A stretch of 64,000 nucleotides of DNA. It comes from Branchiostoma floridae. Lineage: Eukaryota; Chordata; Leptocardii; Amphioxiformes; Branchiostomatidae. The notes beneath the pieces were generated by a model. The model ran no database searches. It saw nothing but the letters and a program-made list of their open reading frames with translations, and was not told the origin of the DNA. A program made the translations under genes and the position numbers. Positions 44,001-50,657 of the stretch are shown piece after piece. The number at the start of each line of letters is the position of its first letter. Position 1 is the stretch's first letter. The stretch lies in the NCBI RefSeq assembly GCF_000003815.2, contig NC_049988.1:3449971-3513970 (forward strand). The letters run 5' to 3'.

Positions 44001-47000
44001 TGGACTGCGGTTTTCACCTGTCAATAGGGCACAATGAGACCTTTTTGATGATATAAAGTTTGCCCAGCCGCAACTTGAACCCTGCCTGGAATCGCGTTAT
44101 TAAGGTATCACCCCACCCCGGGCTTCCGGCTATTACGTCTAAATCTAGCGGTTAGGACACGACTTGAGTACACACGATCAAGTATATCTCGACAAGGATG
44201 CATCCGATTGGACTGCGGTCTTCACATGTCAATAGGGAACAAAAAGACCTTTCTAATGATATTAAATCTGCCCGGCCGCAATGTGGAGCTTAGCCTGGAA
44301 TCGCGTTATCAAGGTATCATCCCACCCTCGACTTACGCTTGCGGCAAGCGGCTAGACTACGACAAGAGTACACACGATCAAGAATAACTCGACAAGGATG
44401 CATCCGATTGGACTGCGGATTTCACCTTTCAATAGGGCACAATGAGACCTTTCTAATGATATAAAGTTTGCCCAGCCGCAACTTCAACCCTGGCCTGGAA
44501 TAGCGTTATTATGGTATCACCCCACCCCCGACTTACGGCTACGGCTAGCTGCTAGACCACGACTAGAGTACAAACGTTCAAGAATATCTTGACAAGGATG
44601 CATCCGATTGGACTGCGGTTGTCACCTTTCAATAGGGCACAATGAGACCTTTCTAATGATATAAAGTTCGCCCGGCCGCATCTTGAACCCTAGCCTGGAA
44701 TGGCGTTATTAAGGTATCACCCCACCCCCGACTTACGGCTACGGCTAGCTGCTAGACCACGACTAGGGTACACACGTTCAAGAATATCTTAACAAGGATT
44801 CATCCGATTGGACTGCGGTTGTCATCTTTCTATAGGGCACAATGAGACCATTCTAATGATAAAAAGTTTGCCCGCTCGCAACATGAACTCTGGCCTGTAA
44901 TCGCGTTACTAAGGTATCACCCCACCCCGGGCTTACTGCTATTACCTCTAAGTCTAGCGGTTAGGACACGACTTGAGTACACACGACCAAGTATATCTCG
45001 ACAAGGATGCATCCGATTGGACTGCGGTTGCCACCTGTCAATAGGGCACAATAAGACCTTTTTAATGATAAAAAGTTTGCCCGCCCGCAACTTGAACCCT
45101 GGGCCTGGAATCGCGTTATTACGATATCACCCCACCCCGGGCTTACTGCTATTACGTCTAAGTCTAGCGGTTAGGACACGACTTGAGTACACACGATCAT
45201 CAAGAATATCTCGACAAGGATGCATCCGATTGGACTGCGGTTGCCAACTGTCAATAGGGTGCAATAAGACCTTTGTAATGATATTAAATTTGCCCGGCCG
45301 CAACTTGAAACCTGGCCTGTAATTGCGTCATTAAGGTATCACCCCACCCCTGGCTTACTGCTATTACGTCTAAGTCTAGCGGCTAGACCACGACTAGAGT
45401 ACACACAATCAAAAATATCTCGACAAGGATGCATCCGATTGCACTGCGGTTTTGACTTTGCAATAGGCAACAAAAATACCTTTCTAATGATATTAAATTT
45501 GCCCGGCCTCAACTTGAAGCTTAGCCTGGAATCGCGTTATTAAGGCATCACCTCACCCCGGGCTTATGGCTATTACGTCTACGTCTAGCGGTTAGGACAC
45601 CACTTGAGTACACACGATCAAGAATATCTCGACAAGGATGCATCCGATTGGACTGCGGTTTTCACCTGTCAATAGGGCACAATAAGACCTTTTTGATGAT
45701 ATAAAGTTTGCCCAGCCGCAACTTGAACCCTGCCTGGAATCGCGTTATTAAGGTATCACCCCACCCCGGGCTTCCGGCTATTACGTCTAAGTCTAGCGGT
45801 TAGGACACGACTTGAGTACACACGATCAAGTATATCTCGACAAGGATGCATCCGATTGGACTGCGGTCTTCACATGTCAATAGGGAACAAAAAGACCTTT
45901 CTAATGATATTAAATCTGCCCGGCCGCAATGTGAAGCTTAGCCTGGAATCGCGTTATCAAGGTATCATCCCACCCTCGACTTACGCTTGCGGCAAGCGGG
46001 TAGACTACGACAAGAGTACACACGATCAAGAATATATCGACAAGAATGCATCCGATTGGACTGCGGACTTCACCTTTCAATAGGGCACAATGAGACCTTT
46101 CTAATGATATAAAGTTCGCCCGGCCACAACTTGAACCCTAGCCTGGAATGGCGTTATTAAGGTATCACCCCACCCCCGACTTACGGCTACGGCTAGCTGC
46201 TAGACCACGACTAGAGTACAAACGTTCAAGAATATCTTGACAAGGATGCATCCGATTGGACTGCGGTTGTCACCTTTCAATAGGGCACAATGAGACCTTT
46301 CTAATGATATAAAGTTCGCCCGGCCGCATCTTGAACTCTAGCCTGGAATGGCGTTATTTTGGTATCACCCCACCCCCGACTTACGGCTACGGCTAGCTGC
46401 TAGACCACGACTAGGGTACACACGTTCAAGAATATATCGACAAGGATACATCCGATTGAACTGCGGTTTTCACCTTTCATTAGGGCACAATGAGACCTTT
46501 CTACTGATATAAAGTTCACCCGACCGCATCTCGAACCCTGGCCTGGAATCGCGTTATTAAGGTATCACCCCACGCCCGACTAACGGCTACGGCTAGCGGC
46601 TAGACTACAACTTGAGTCTCCACGATCAAGAATATCTCGACAAGGATGCATCAGATTGGCATGGACTGCGGTTGTCACCTTTCAAAAGGGCACAATGAGA
46701 CCTTTCTAATGCTATAAAGTTTACCTGCCCGCAACTTGAACCCTGGGCCAGGAATTGCGTTATTAAGGTATCACCCCAGCCCGGGCTTCCGGCTATTACG
46801 TCTAAGTCTAGCGGTTCGGACACGACTTGAGTACACACGATCGAGTATATCTCGACAAGGATGCATCCGATTGGACTGAGGTTTTCACCTGTCGATAGGA
46901 ACAAAAAGACCTTTCTAATGATATTAAATTTGCCCGGCCGCAACTTGAAACCTGGCCTGTAATTGCGTCATTAAGGCATCACCCCACCCCTGGCTTACTG

Positions 47001-50000
47001 CTATTACGTCTAAGTCTAGCGGTTAGGACACGACTAGAGTACACACAATCAAAAATATCTCGACAAGGATGCATCCTATTGCACTGCGGTTTTCACTTTT
47101 CAATAGAAAACAAAAAGACATTTCTAATGATATTAGATTTGCCCAGCCGCAACTTGAACCCTGCCTGGAATTGCGTTATTAAGGTATCACCCCATCCCGG
47201 GCTTACGGCTATTACGTCTAAGTCTAGCGGCTAGACCACGACAAGAGTACACACAACCAAAAATATCTTGACAAGGATGCATCCGATTGGACTGCGGTTT
47301 TCACCTTTCAATAGGGCACAATGAGACCTTTTTACTGATATGAAGTTTGTCCGACCGCAACTTGAACACTGGCCAGGAATCGCGTTATTAAGGTATCACC
47401 CCAACCCCGGGCTTACGGCTGTTACGTCTAAGTCTAGCGGTTAGGCCACGACTTGAGTCTACACGATCAAGAATAACTCGACAAGGATGCATCAGTTTGG
47501 ACTGCGGTTTTCACCATTTAATATGGTACAATGAGCTCTTTCTATTGCTATAAAATTTGCCCGGCTGAAACTTGAACCCTGGCCTGGAATCGCGTTATTG
47601 AGGTATCATACCACCACCGAATTTACGGCTACGGCTAGCGGCTAGACTACGACTTGAGTCTCCACGATCAAGAATATCTTGACAAGGATGCATCCGATTG
47701 GACTGCGGTTTTCACCTTTCAATAGGGCACAATGGAACCTTTCTAATGATATAAAGTTCGCCCGGCCGCATCTTGAACCCTGGCCTGGAATGGCGTTATT
47801 AAGGTATCACCCCACCCCCGACTTACGGCTACGGCTAGCTGCTAGACTACGACTTGAGTACACACGTTCAAGAATATCTTGACAAGGATGCATCCGATTG
47901 GACTGCGGTTTTCACCTTTCAATAGGGCACAATGGAACCTTTCTAATGATATAAAGTTCGCCCGGCCGCATCTTGAACCCTGGCCTGGAATGGCGTTATT
48001 AAGGTATCACCCCACCCCCGACTTACGGCTACGGCTAGCTGCTAGACTACGACTTGAGTACACACGTTCAAGAATATCTTGACAAGGATGCATCCGATTG
48101 GACTGCGGTTGTCACCTTTCTATAGGGCACAATGAGACCTTTTTAATGATAAAAAGTTTGCCCGCCCGCAACTTGAACCCTGGGCCTGGAATCGCGTTAT
48201 TAAGATATCACCCCACCCCGGGCTTACTGCTATTACCTCTAAGTCTAGCGGTTAGGACACGACTTGAGTACACACGATCAAGAATATCTCGACAAGGATG
48301 CATCCGATTGGACTGCGGTTTTCACCTGTCAATAGGGCACAATAAGACCTTTCAAATGATAAAGTTTCATAAAGTTTCCCGGCCGCAACTTGAACCCTGG
48401 CCTGGAATCGTGCTATTAAGGTATCACCCCACCCCCGACCTACGGCTACGGATAGTTGCTAGACCACGACTTGAGTACACACGATCAAGAATATCTCGAC
48501 AAGGATGCATACGGTTGGACTCCGGTTTTCATATTTCAATAGGGCACAATGTGAACTTTCAAATGATATAAAGTCTGCCCGGCCGCAACTTGAACCCTGG
48601 CCTGGAATCTCGTTATTAGAGAATCACCCCACCCTCGGCTTACGTTATTCAAAACCTACTGTCCAATGGCCATACCTGGTGCAATTATTGCCACCACGAG
48701 TACTACCACGGTCACCGGAGTTAGTGCCAAATGGCAGCTACACCAAACACTTGTGATTTAGCCCTGTCTATTGCAAGCTCTTTGCAAAAAAATTAAGCCT
48801 CTGGCTGATTTTGAGTCCGGGGTTAAATGAATCAATTTACTGCAGCAGCAGATGATAGAATAGATTGAATTACCAGCATGAAAAATAGCATCTCACCTTG
48901 GAAGCATGTAATGTTGTCAGACTCAGGTGGATAAAGTCGACACAGCAACGGTTCAGGCCACTGTCCGTAACCCAGTTCCACCAACGTGGCCTCACAAGCA
49001 GACTTCACCTCCTCGCAAAACTCCCGACACAGCGGAATCCGATTTCTAGCGCTGCACTCAGGGAAGTACACAGAGCACAAGAAGGTTCCCCACTGCGGAT
49101 GGCAGGAGAGACTGAAGATGTCCGGCTGAGCATTGATGTAAGGTGTTAGGTCTTCTTGTACAAACGGTCCAAACACGTTCGGTGAGGACGTCCGAGTGTA
49201 AGGTAGGATGTCGAGGCACACGTCTGCCTGGATGTCCTCACATTCAGCTGAAACAACACACATTGACACACATTATCATATATCCAGACTGGTAAGGAGG
49301 TTTAGAAAGCAGGGAGAGTACTTAGCAATCCGACCCAACCAGCAAGATAAATAGCGGCCGGACGAACAAAACCTGGCTCTTGTCTATGGGCTACTATATT
49401 ATGTAACAAGCGAATGCGTCCTCTGGAGTCGTCACGGCTAGGTATCGGACAATGTCTATATGATAATAACGTTAATGACCCGCTTTCCTTCGGTGTAAAC
49501 CTTGGGGCGTGTCATGAACCCTAGATGAACTATAAGCATGCATCGAAATTACAGTATGCACCCTCGATTGAAGGAAAGTCACAGACAAATCTGTGGGACT
49601 CAAATAAACTAGGGGTTATTTTTGGTTTCATATCCTAAGGCATACAGTCCAATATAATAGCCACAACTGGGGCAATTACTGTCGTACAAGGTCACTATGT
49701 GCTGTACACAGGCTACCATTACAGATCCTTTTGTATATCATAAGATCCTCACAATTATGCACCTGGTTGTAAAGAGAGCCTAGTCAGACAATTCAACGAG
49801 AGAAAATGACTGTTATGGTAATACAACTTGCTATATACTCACCACAGGTGCCCTCATCTTCACCCCCTACACAGGTATCTACACCATCACAGACCTGTAG
49901 GAATGGCAGACACTGTCCACTGGGACACTCCCATAGAGTACAGTCTGAAGTTTCCACGCCTGGAACAAAACGTACAACATTGAAGAAGACTTTTAAGCTA

Positions 50001-50657
50001 CTAAAATAGCTTCCTGACCAACTGAACTGTCCATACGTNNNNNNNNNNNNNNNNNNNNNNNNNNNNNNNNNNNNNNNNNNNNNNNNNNNNNNNNNNNNNN
50101 NNNNNNNNNNNNNNNNNNNNNNNNNNNNNNNNNNNNNNCTAGGCTATTGCCTTGGTTAGATTTACTGTTAAGTTTGCAGATTTTATCTAAGACCTGATCG
50201 ATGGGAAAATGTATACCAAATAATACTGGAGGAAGAATAGTTTTGGCTTCTGCTTAGAGTATGAACATCTTGTGCATTACCATCAAGTCATGTTAGTTAT
50301 CTTAACCTAACATGTTAAATAAAAAATTCACGTCTATTTTGCTTCATCCTCCAAGCAAATATTAAAATTTTGGTCACAAACATCAAAATGTTAAACACAT
50401 AACAGTTATGTACAAGGTACATTGGTACAATGTGTAACAAGTTTTTGCAAAAGGTGATTCCGGTTTGTAAGAATGTTTATCTTATCTTTTTCTAATTTCT
50501 CAACATTTCCAAGTGGCTAGTAGCTAGCATATTTCATATAAGAGGAAGAAAGTCTTAACAAAGCAGATTTCAAACAATAATACAGTAACATACCTTGTTG
50601 AAGAGAAAATTCTGTAAAAAGCAGGGTAAAGAAGAGCCATGGCAAAATGTTTTCCAT
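5168..50657 (-). CDS. Polycystin-1-family receptor/channel with five LDLa-FZ modules (44 coding exons)
   Basis: Coding exons in transcript order: 50657-50594, 49959-49843, 49247-48897, 41440-41309, 41034-40684, 39727-39599, 38854-38510, 37807-37685, 37169-36825, 35344-35225, 34744-34400, 33851-33360, 32786-32283, 31671-31485, 30798-30585, 29844-29682, 29247-29165, 28843-28721, 28072-27878, 27468-27337, 26727-26619, 26077-25992, 24953-24705, 23859-23650, 21010-20746, 20050-19902, 19525-19289, 18739-18638, 17830-17652, 17298-17233, 16502-16386, 15676-15490, 15102-14982, 14329-14210, 13753-13566, 12617-12531, 11664-11410, 10779-10623, 9785-9633, 8910-8723, 8099-7937, 7303-7129, 6561-6250, 5516-5168. 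All have AG acceptors and GT donors, phases agree, and no stop occurs before 5168 (about 2,912 aa). REJ, GPS, PLAT and polycystin channel regions place it in the PKD1/PKDREJ family, which forms membrane receptor-channel complexes, often ciliary or on sperm. The LDLa-FZ ectodomain is what is unusual. Exon edges come from splice signals and phase, not transcripts. Confidence 0.93.
5877..5990 (-). mobile_element. LINE 3' end with AATAAATCAAATCAAAT tail
   Basis: On the minus strand, GCCCTTGATAATAGCCTCTG and CTAATTGGGTAGCCCTGACT are followed by ATGGCCGAATAAATCAAATC, a LINE-type terminus with short tandem tail. It lies in the last intron of the polycystin gene. Confidence 0.45.
6892..6991. other. 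Assembly gap (100 N)
   Basis: Exactly 100 N, probably a placeholder of unknown true length. It lies in the intron between exons 42 and 43. Confidence 0.98.
6992..7116 (+). mobile_element. Repeat with TTGAACT-type terminus, copy next to N gap
   Basis: It contains ATAACGTGACGTCACGAC, a segment with CATTCCTTGGCAAAGACTGG, AAAATTTGGGTGAGTTCAAT and the end ATTACAGTTAAACAAGTTCA. It matches the reverse complement of 24984-25180. It begins exactly at the edge of the gap at 6892-6991. Confidence 0.65.
8723..11664 (-). CDS. Exons 37-40: S1 helix and polycystin TOP extracellular domain
   Basis: Exons 11664-11410, 10779-10623, 9785-9633 and 8910-8723 (residues about 2330-2580). It opens with an acidic EDEDDDDE run, then S1 (EVVFYFMYLWVVLSIGYG). 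The TOP (polycystin) loop has YLVGVARLRQ, a cysteine pair (VQCTVHPM and LNCNVMY), WGTYSGGGYVVELLG and the NNWVDETTSAVLAEF block. These match the polycystin domain that lines the mouth of PKD2-type channels. Confidence 0.93.
11000..11300 (+). mobile_element. Second LINE 3' fragment
   Basis: The frame at 11009-11080 reads LPTVKMSSSALSFRKLL and then a stop, again like a LINE ORF2 end. It is followed by UTR-like sequence and CCCTGTATAAAGAAAACAG with AATAAATAAATAG. Degenerate and non-autonomous. Confidence 0.5.
11943..12150 (+). mobile_element. 5'-truncated LINE 3' end (CR1/jockey-like)
   Basis: One frame at 11943-12032 reads FPTTIVEWNLLSPSTVG then SLDSFKECL and a stop, the usual C-terminus of CR1/jockey-like reverse-transcriptase ORFs. 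The 3' tail ends in GATACAGATACAGATG short repeats. It lies in the intron between exons 36 and 37. Confidence 0.65.
12531..15676 (-). CDS. Exons 32-36: polycystin-1 transmembrane helices 2-5
   Basis: Exons 15676-15490, 15102-14982, 14329-14210, 13753-13566 and 12617-12531 (residues about 2096-2329). The landmark KHLWFGV followed by FTRCQR is typical of the PLAT-TM2 junction. Hydrophobic helices are CCLSLLLCTMFVNIMFYG, ALIVLPVNILLVQLF, WWFLYIGWFLVFATC, and the FFTSFIMDLLF and ILAAMVALIMK pair. Exon 34 is a small cytoplasmic Glu/Lys-rich segment. Donors after exons 33 and 36 (GTTCGT, GTTGGC) are weak, but phase and homology require them. Confidence 0.9.
16386..18739 (-). CDS. Exons 28-31: PLAT/LH2 domain
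   Basis: Exons 18739-18638, 17830-17652, 17298-17233 and 16502-16386 (residues about 1941-2095). Landmarks are YRYLVTTYTGTKQHASTTAK, VAVVVTGEK, the YIQIWHDDTGRDPSW segment, FLDQVVINDM and YIFVCRRWL. PLAT is the cytoplasmic lipid- and protein-binding domain after helix 1 in polycystin-1 proteins. The short 66-nt exon 30 is confirmed by phase and sequence. The donor after exon 28 is GTCTGT. Confidence 0.94.
16681..16890. mobile_element. 210-bp MITE with ACTGTAAATGCA inverted ends
   Basis: It begins ACTGTAAATGCA and ends TGCATTTACAGT. Inside, blocks of the form TTCGCGGTGGTTTTAA repeat in both orientations. The flanks read ACTT on each side, a possible 4-bp target-site duplication. It lies in a PLAT intron. 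No coding capacity. Confidence 0.75.
19289..20050 (-). CDS. Exons 26-27: GPS autoproteolysis site and first transmembrane helix
   Basis: Exons 20050-19902 and 19525-19289. The GPS has CLYFD, a WKDLGCK segment and then HCQCTHLTAFG. Cleavage is expected between Leu1878 and Thr1879. All GPS cysteines and the H-L/T triad are kept, so self-cleavage is predicted. The helix VVITCSVVLGIYIVAMIW follows within about 35 residues. The protein should mature into a large N-terminal fragment bound non-covalently to the membrane fragment. Confidence 0.95.
20746..28072 (-). CDS. Exons 19-25: REJ tail and GAIN-like region
   Basis: Exons 28072-27878, 27468-27337, 26727-26619, 26077-25992, 24953-24705, 23859-23650 and 21010-20746 code residues about 1397-1811. 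The region is helical at first (QTVSSVRQVAAAF, VNVLQAASLTADQAK) and then beta-rich (VPGQEPLVINL, LEFDDPIDISLERP). This is the usual layout of the GAIN domain before a GPS. Exon 23 must end at 24705 (GAG/GTAACT), because the open frame past it runs into a stop and would skip the NPYNYAETSS segment of exon 24. Confidence 0.85.
21885..22300. repeat. Diverged tandem duplication, ~235-bp unit
   Basis: The units at 21885-22085 and 22120-22300 both run from TGGTAAAC(C)TTCTG through GAAAATTG, GTAAATCAA and ACCGACGCCAT. It lies in the large intron between exons 24 and 25. Confidence 0.55.
22845..22925. promoter_or_regulatory. Promoter-like cluster inside the polycystin gene
   Basis: GCCGCCATTTTG (YY1-like, 22886-22897), TGACGTCG (CRE-like, 22899-22906) and CTCCAATCAGG (CCAAT, 22917-22921) lie within about 40 bp in a CpG-rich part of the exon 24/25 intron. 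This is a pattern of housekeeping-type promoters. No transcript start can be shown from sequence. Confidence 0.3.
24002..24175 (+). mobile_element. Non-LTR retrotransposon C-terminal fragment
   Basis: A 52-codon frame includes KRRVGRPSSTLKKLIEDETG and LLSAMKDRQFWRTNF. This GRP-T-K-L/DTG/M-DR--W pattern is frequent at LINE ORF2 ends. A GATGAT tail follows the stop at 24158-24160. It lies in the intron between exons 23 and 24. Confidence 0.55.
24984..25362. mobile_element. Inverted-repeat element, TTGAACTAGTTTA ends
   Basis: The left end TTGAACTAGTTTAGCTGTAA with GACTCACCCAAATTTTCAGC is mirrored, less perfectly, at 25297-25362 (AAATTTGGGTGG, then ACAGTTAAACTAGTTCAA). The inner palindrome TGACGTCACGTTAT is shared with the copy at 6992. 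No coding capacity. Confidence 0.6.
26110..26190 (-). mobile_element. Short LINE-like 3' end with (ACAATA) tail
   Basis: The minus strand reads CAGCCCCTGGCTGCCAAGAG, then GTGGGCCCACACAATAACAA with further AATAAC units. This looks like a retroelement terminus with a microsatellite tail. Weak evidence. Confidence 0.35.
27119..27139. repeat. Poly-G run
   Basis: 21 consecutive G. The following about 130 bases look like low-quality sequence. Confidence 0.95.
28721..32786 (-). CDS. Exons 13-18: REJ (receptor for egg jelly) module
   Basis: Exons 32786-32283, 31671-31485, 30798-30585, 29844-29682, 29247-29165 and 28843-28721 code residues about 972-1396. Family landmarks in order are GPWCQIQ, SDLVAQIAGGSSRS, TLDASSSFDPDD, YQWSCT, CDLKTNPSNRLAL, a YRWTLQ motif and the FSDPDTPLIYEF segment. 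REJ modules are extracellular immunoglobulin/FnIII-like folds in PKD1 and PKDREJ proteins. For exon 13 an AG at 32820-32819 would break the frame, while the AG at 32788-32787 keeps it, so the exon start is 32786. Confidence 0.92.
31891..31909. repeat. Poly-G run
   Basis: 19 consecutive G in an intron of the REJ region. Confidence 0.95.
33360..33851 (-). CDS. Exon 12: Ser/Thr-rich mucin-like stalk
   Basis: 164 codons (residues about 808-971), dominated by Ser, Thr and acidic residues, without cysteines. It contains an imperfect ~10-residue tandem repeat around STSHLATTES, coded by a ~30-bp DNA repeat at about 33550-33650. I infer an O-glycosylated spacer that holds the FZ/LDLa array away from the REJ module. 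Confidence 0.85.
33894..34091. mobile_element. Diverged copy of the ACTGTAAATGCA MITE
   Basis: Intronic sequence with the start ACAGTAAATG, inner TTTCGCGGTGGTTTAATG and CACCGCAAAG, and the end AAATGCATTTATAG. It shares length and inner blocks with 16681-16890. Confidence 0.6.
34400..34744 (-). CDS. Exon 11: Frizzled module FZ5
   Basis: 115 codons and ten cysteines. SLPYTQTSSPNVFGAF, CEEFCEEVRGAC and the end NPQCFAG match FZ2 closely. It is the last cysteine-rich module before the stalk. Confidence 0.93.
35225..35344 (-). CDS. Exon 10: LDLa module 5
   Basis: 40 codons with six cysteines: SCETYQC, MVCDKISDC and GDTDEENC. Its acidic motif is the most canonical of the five. Phase 1 at both ends. 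Confidence 0.92.
35460..36015. repeat. Minisatellite, ~43-bp unit
   Basis: About a dozen imperfect units of GATGGTGTTCAGCACCAGGG followed by ACAGGTGTGTTTGCCTGTGT. It lies in the intron between FZ4 and LDLa5, and related units reappear at about 36470-36650. Confidence 0.85.
36470..36660. repeat. Second block of the GTTCAGCACC minisatellite
   Basis: Three to four degenerate units with TGTTCAGCACCAAGGACAGG, in the same intron as the block at 35460-36015. Confidence 0.7.
36825..37169 (-). CDS. Exon 9: Frizzled module FZ4
   Basis: 115 codons and ten cysteines. It begins ECEDIQADVCLNILPY, nearly the same as FZ1, with which it also shares short flanking intron sequence. Phase 1 at both ends. Confidence 0.93.
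37685..37807 (-). CDS. Exon 8: LDLa module 4
   Basis: 41 codons with six cysteines: SCPGYWC, QCVSYLHLCDGREDC and EQEDETSC. This is a good calcium-site match. The donor is TGTG/GTAAGT. Confidence 0.92.
37905..38160. mobile_element. Truncated copy of the GCGGCCAC-type element
   Basis: Located in the intron between FZ3 and LDLa4. It shares TTTTTGTCGGTCCCTT, TCTATAGCGGCCACCTGTCC and AACGCGGCCAC with the reverse complement of the element at 4071-4648. The terminal repeats are missing. Confidence 0.65.
38165..38475. repeat. Degenerate minisatellite around GAACATAGGGG
   Basis: Repeated short units of the form GGAACATAGGAGTGTC. Reverse-complement fragments (TGTTCAGACACCCCTAGG) occur at about 39365-39430 and a forward one at about 39505-39530. 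Confidence 0.7.
38510..38854 (-). CDS. Exon 7: Frizzled module FZ3
   Basis: 115 codons and ten cysteines. The segment NLPYVQSSSPNAFGPF and the helix CREFCEEVQNAC are clear. It is the most divergent of the five FZ modules and has no obvious partner copy. The donor is AACG/GTGAGG. Confidence 0.93.
39599..39727 (-). CDS. Exon 6: LDLa module 3
   Basis: 43 codons with six cysteines, including SICNGTADC and GAEDEASC. The correct frame differs from the longest open frame over this stretch. Splice signals and phase 1 at both ends select the LDLa frame. Confidence 0.88.
40684..41034 (-). CDS. Exon 5: Frizzled module FZ2
   Basis: 117 codons and ten cysteines, with SLPYTQTSSPNVFGDF and CEEFCEEVREAC segments. 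It is almost identical to FZ5 in protein, and the DNA similarity extends across the donor into the intron. Confidence 0.93.
41309..41440 (-). CDS. Exon 4: LDLa module 2
   Basis: 44 codons with six cysteines. The core is HVCDGNGSC and the end is SAREDEDDC. The donor is TGTG/GTAAAC. Phase 1 at both ends. The upstream intron (41441-48896) carries the satellite array. Confidence 0.9.
41490..41612 (+). mobile_element. LINE 3' terminus
   Basis: AAAGCGGCCTAAAGGCCGAT with the end CATGAATAAATAAAGATTCA is a UTR-like stem followed by an AATAAATAAA tail. It sits just upstream of the LDLa2 exon on the minus strand. Confidence 0.4.
41725..41850 (+). mobile_element. SINE head, 5' part of a copy split by the satellite array
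   Basis: GTGTGGCATAACTGCAGCAT, the B-box-like TCCTGGGTTCAAATTC, and AGTCCTTAACAGGGTGAGTG match the first half of the SINE family. The match stops where the satellite begins. Confidence 0.55.
41855..48645. repeat. Satellite array, ~206-bp unit, 33 copies, with higher-order structure
   Basis: I counted 33 instances of the landmark ATGCATC (or variant) at about 41917, 42128, 42323, 42533 and so on to 48505, spaced 199-213 bp. Each unit also carries TCTAGCGGTTAGGACACGAC, TCAATAGGGCACAATGAGAC, and CCTGGAATCGCGTTATTAAG, with substitutions. Groups of units recur with near identity (for example 42746-43480 with 46860-47600, 43779-44900 with 45427-46550), and 47679-47878 repeats exactly at 47879-48078. 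The array fills the intron between FZ1 and LDLa2. Open frames inside it are chance. Confidence 0.95.
48645..48800 (+). mobile_element. SINE tail, 3' part of the same split copy
   Basis: TATTCAAAACCTACTGTCCA, the segment ATGGCCATACCTGGTGC and CTTGTGATTTAGCCCTGTC with TTGCAAGCTCTTTGC match the second half of the SINE at 52600-53300, resuming where the left part ended. Confidence 0.55.
48897..49247 (-). CDS. Exon 3: Frizzled cysteine-rich module FZ1
   Basis: A whole FZ domain (117 codons) on one exon. All ten FZ cysteines are present, with the LPYTRTSSPNVFG segment, the SLSCHPQW segment, and the CREFCEEVKSAC helix. Phase 1 at both ends. It has one extra residue pair before the WPEPLLC segment relative to FZ4. 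It is most like FZ4. Confidence 0.93.
49843..49959 (-). CDS. Exon 2: LDL-receptor class A module 1
   Basis: About 39 codons with six cysteines in LDLa spacing, a QVCDGVDTC core and an acidic GEDEGTC end that would bind calcium. It is phase 1 at both ends. The acidic motif is less canonical (GGEDE in place of SDGSDE), so calcium binding may be weaker. Confidence 0.88.
50039..50138. other. Assembly gap (100 N)
   Basis: Exactly 100 N, in the intron between the signal-peptide exon and LDLa1. Phase fits without extra sequence, but a phase 1-1 module exon hidden here would also fit. Confidence 0.98.
50594..50657 (-). CDS. Polycystin-like gene, exon 1: start codon and signal peptide
   Basis: The ATG at 50657-50655 opens a 21-codon stretch starting MENILPWLFFTLLFTEF, a short hydrophobic secretory signal, and ends at a clean GTATGT donor in phase 1. 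An in-frame TGA lies four codons upstream, which supports this start. The phase joins directly to the first LDLa exon across the intron that holds the N gap, so no missing exon is required. Confidence 0.85.

Noticed and set aside
48098-48571. 157-codon frame, and several others between 43483 and 48756
   Set aside because: They lie in the satellite and repeat the same peptide with each unit; chance frames without coding constraint.
41855-48645. CRISPR-like periodic array
   Set aside because: Units are contiguous ~206-bp repeats without unique spacers, in a eukaryotic intron.
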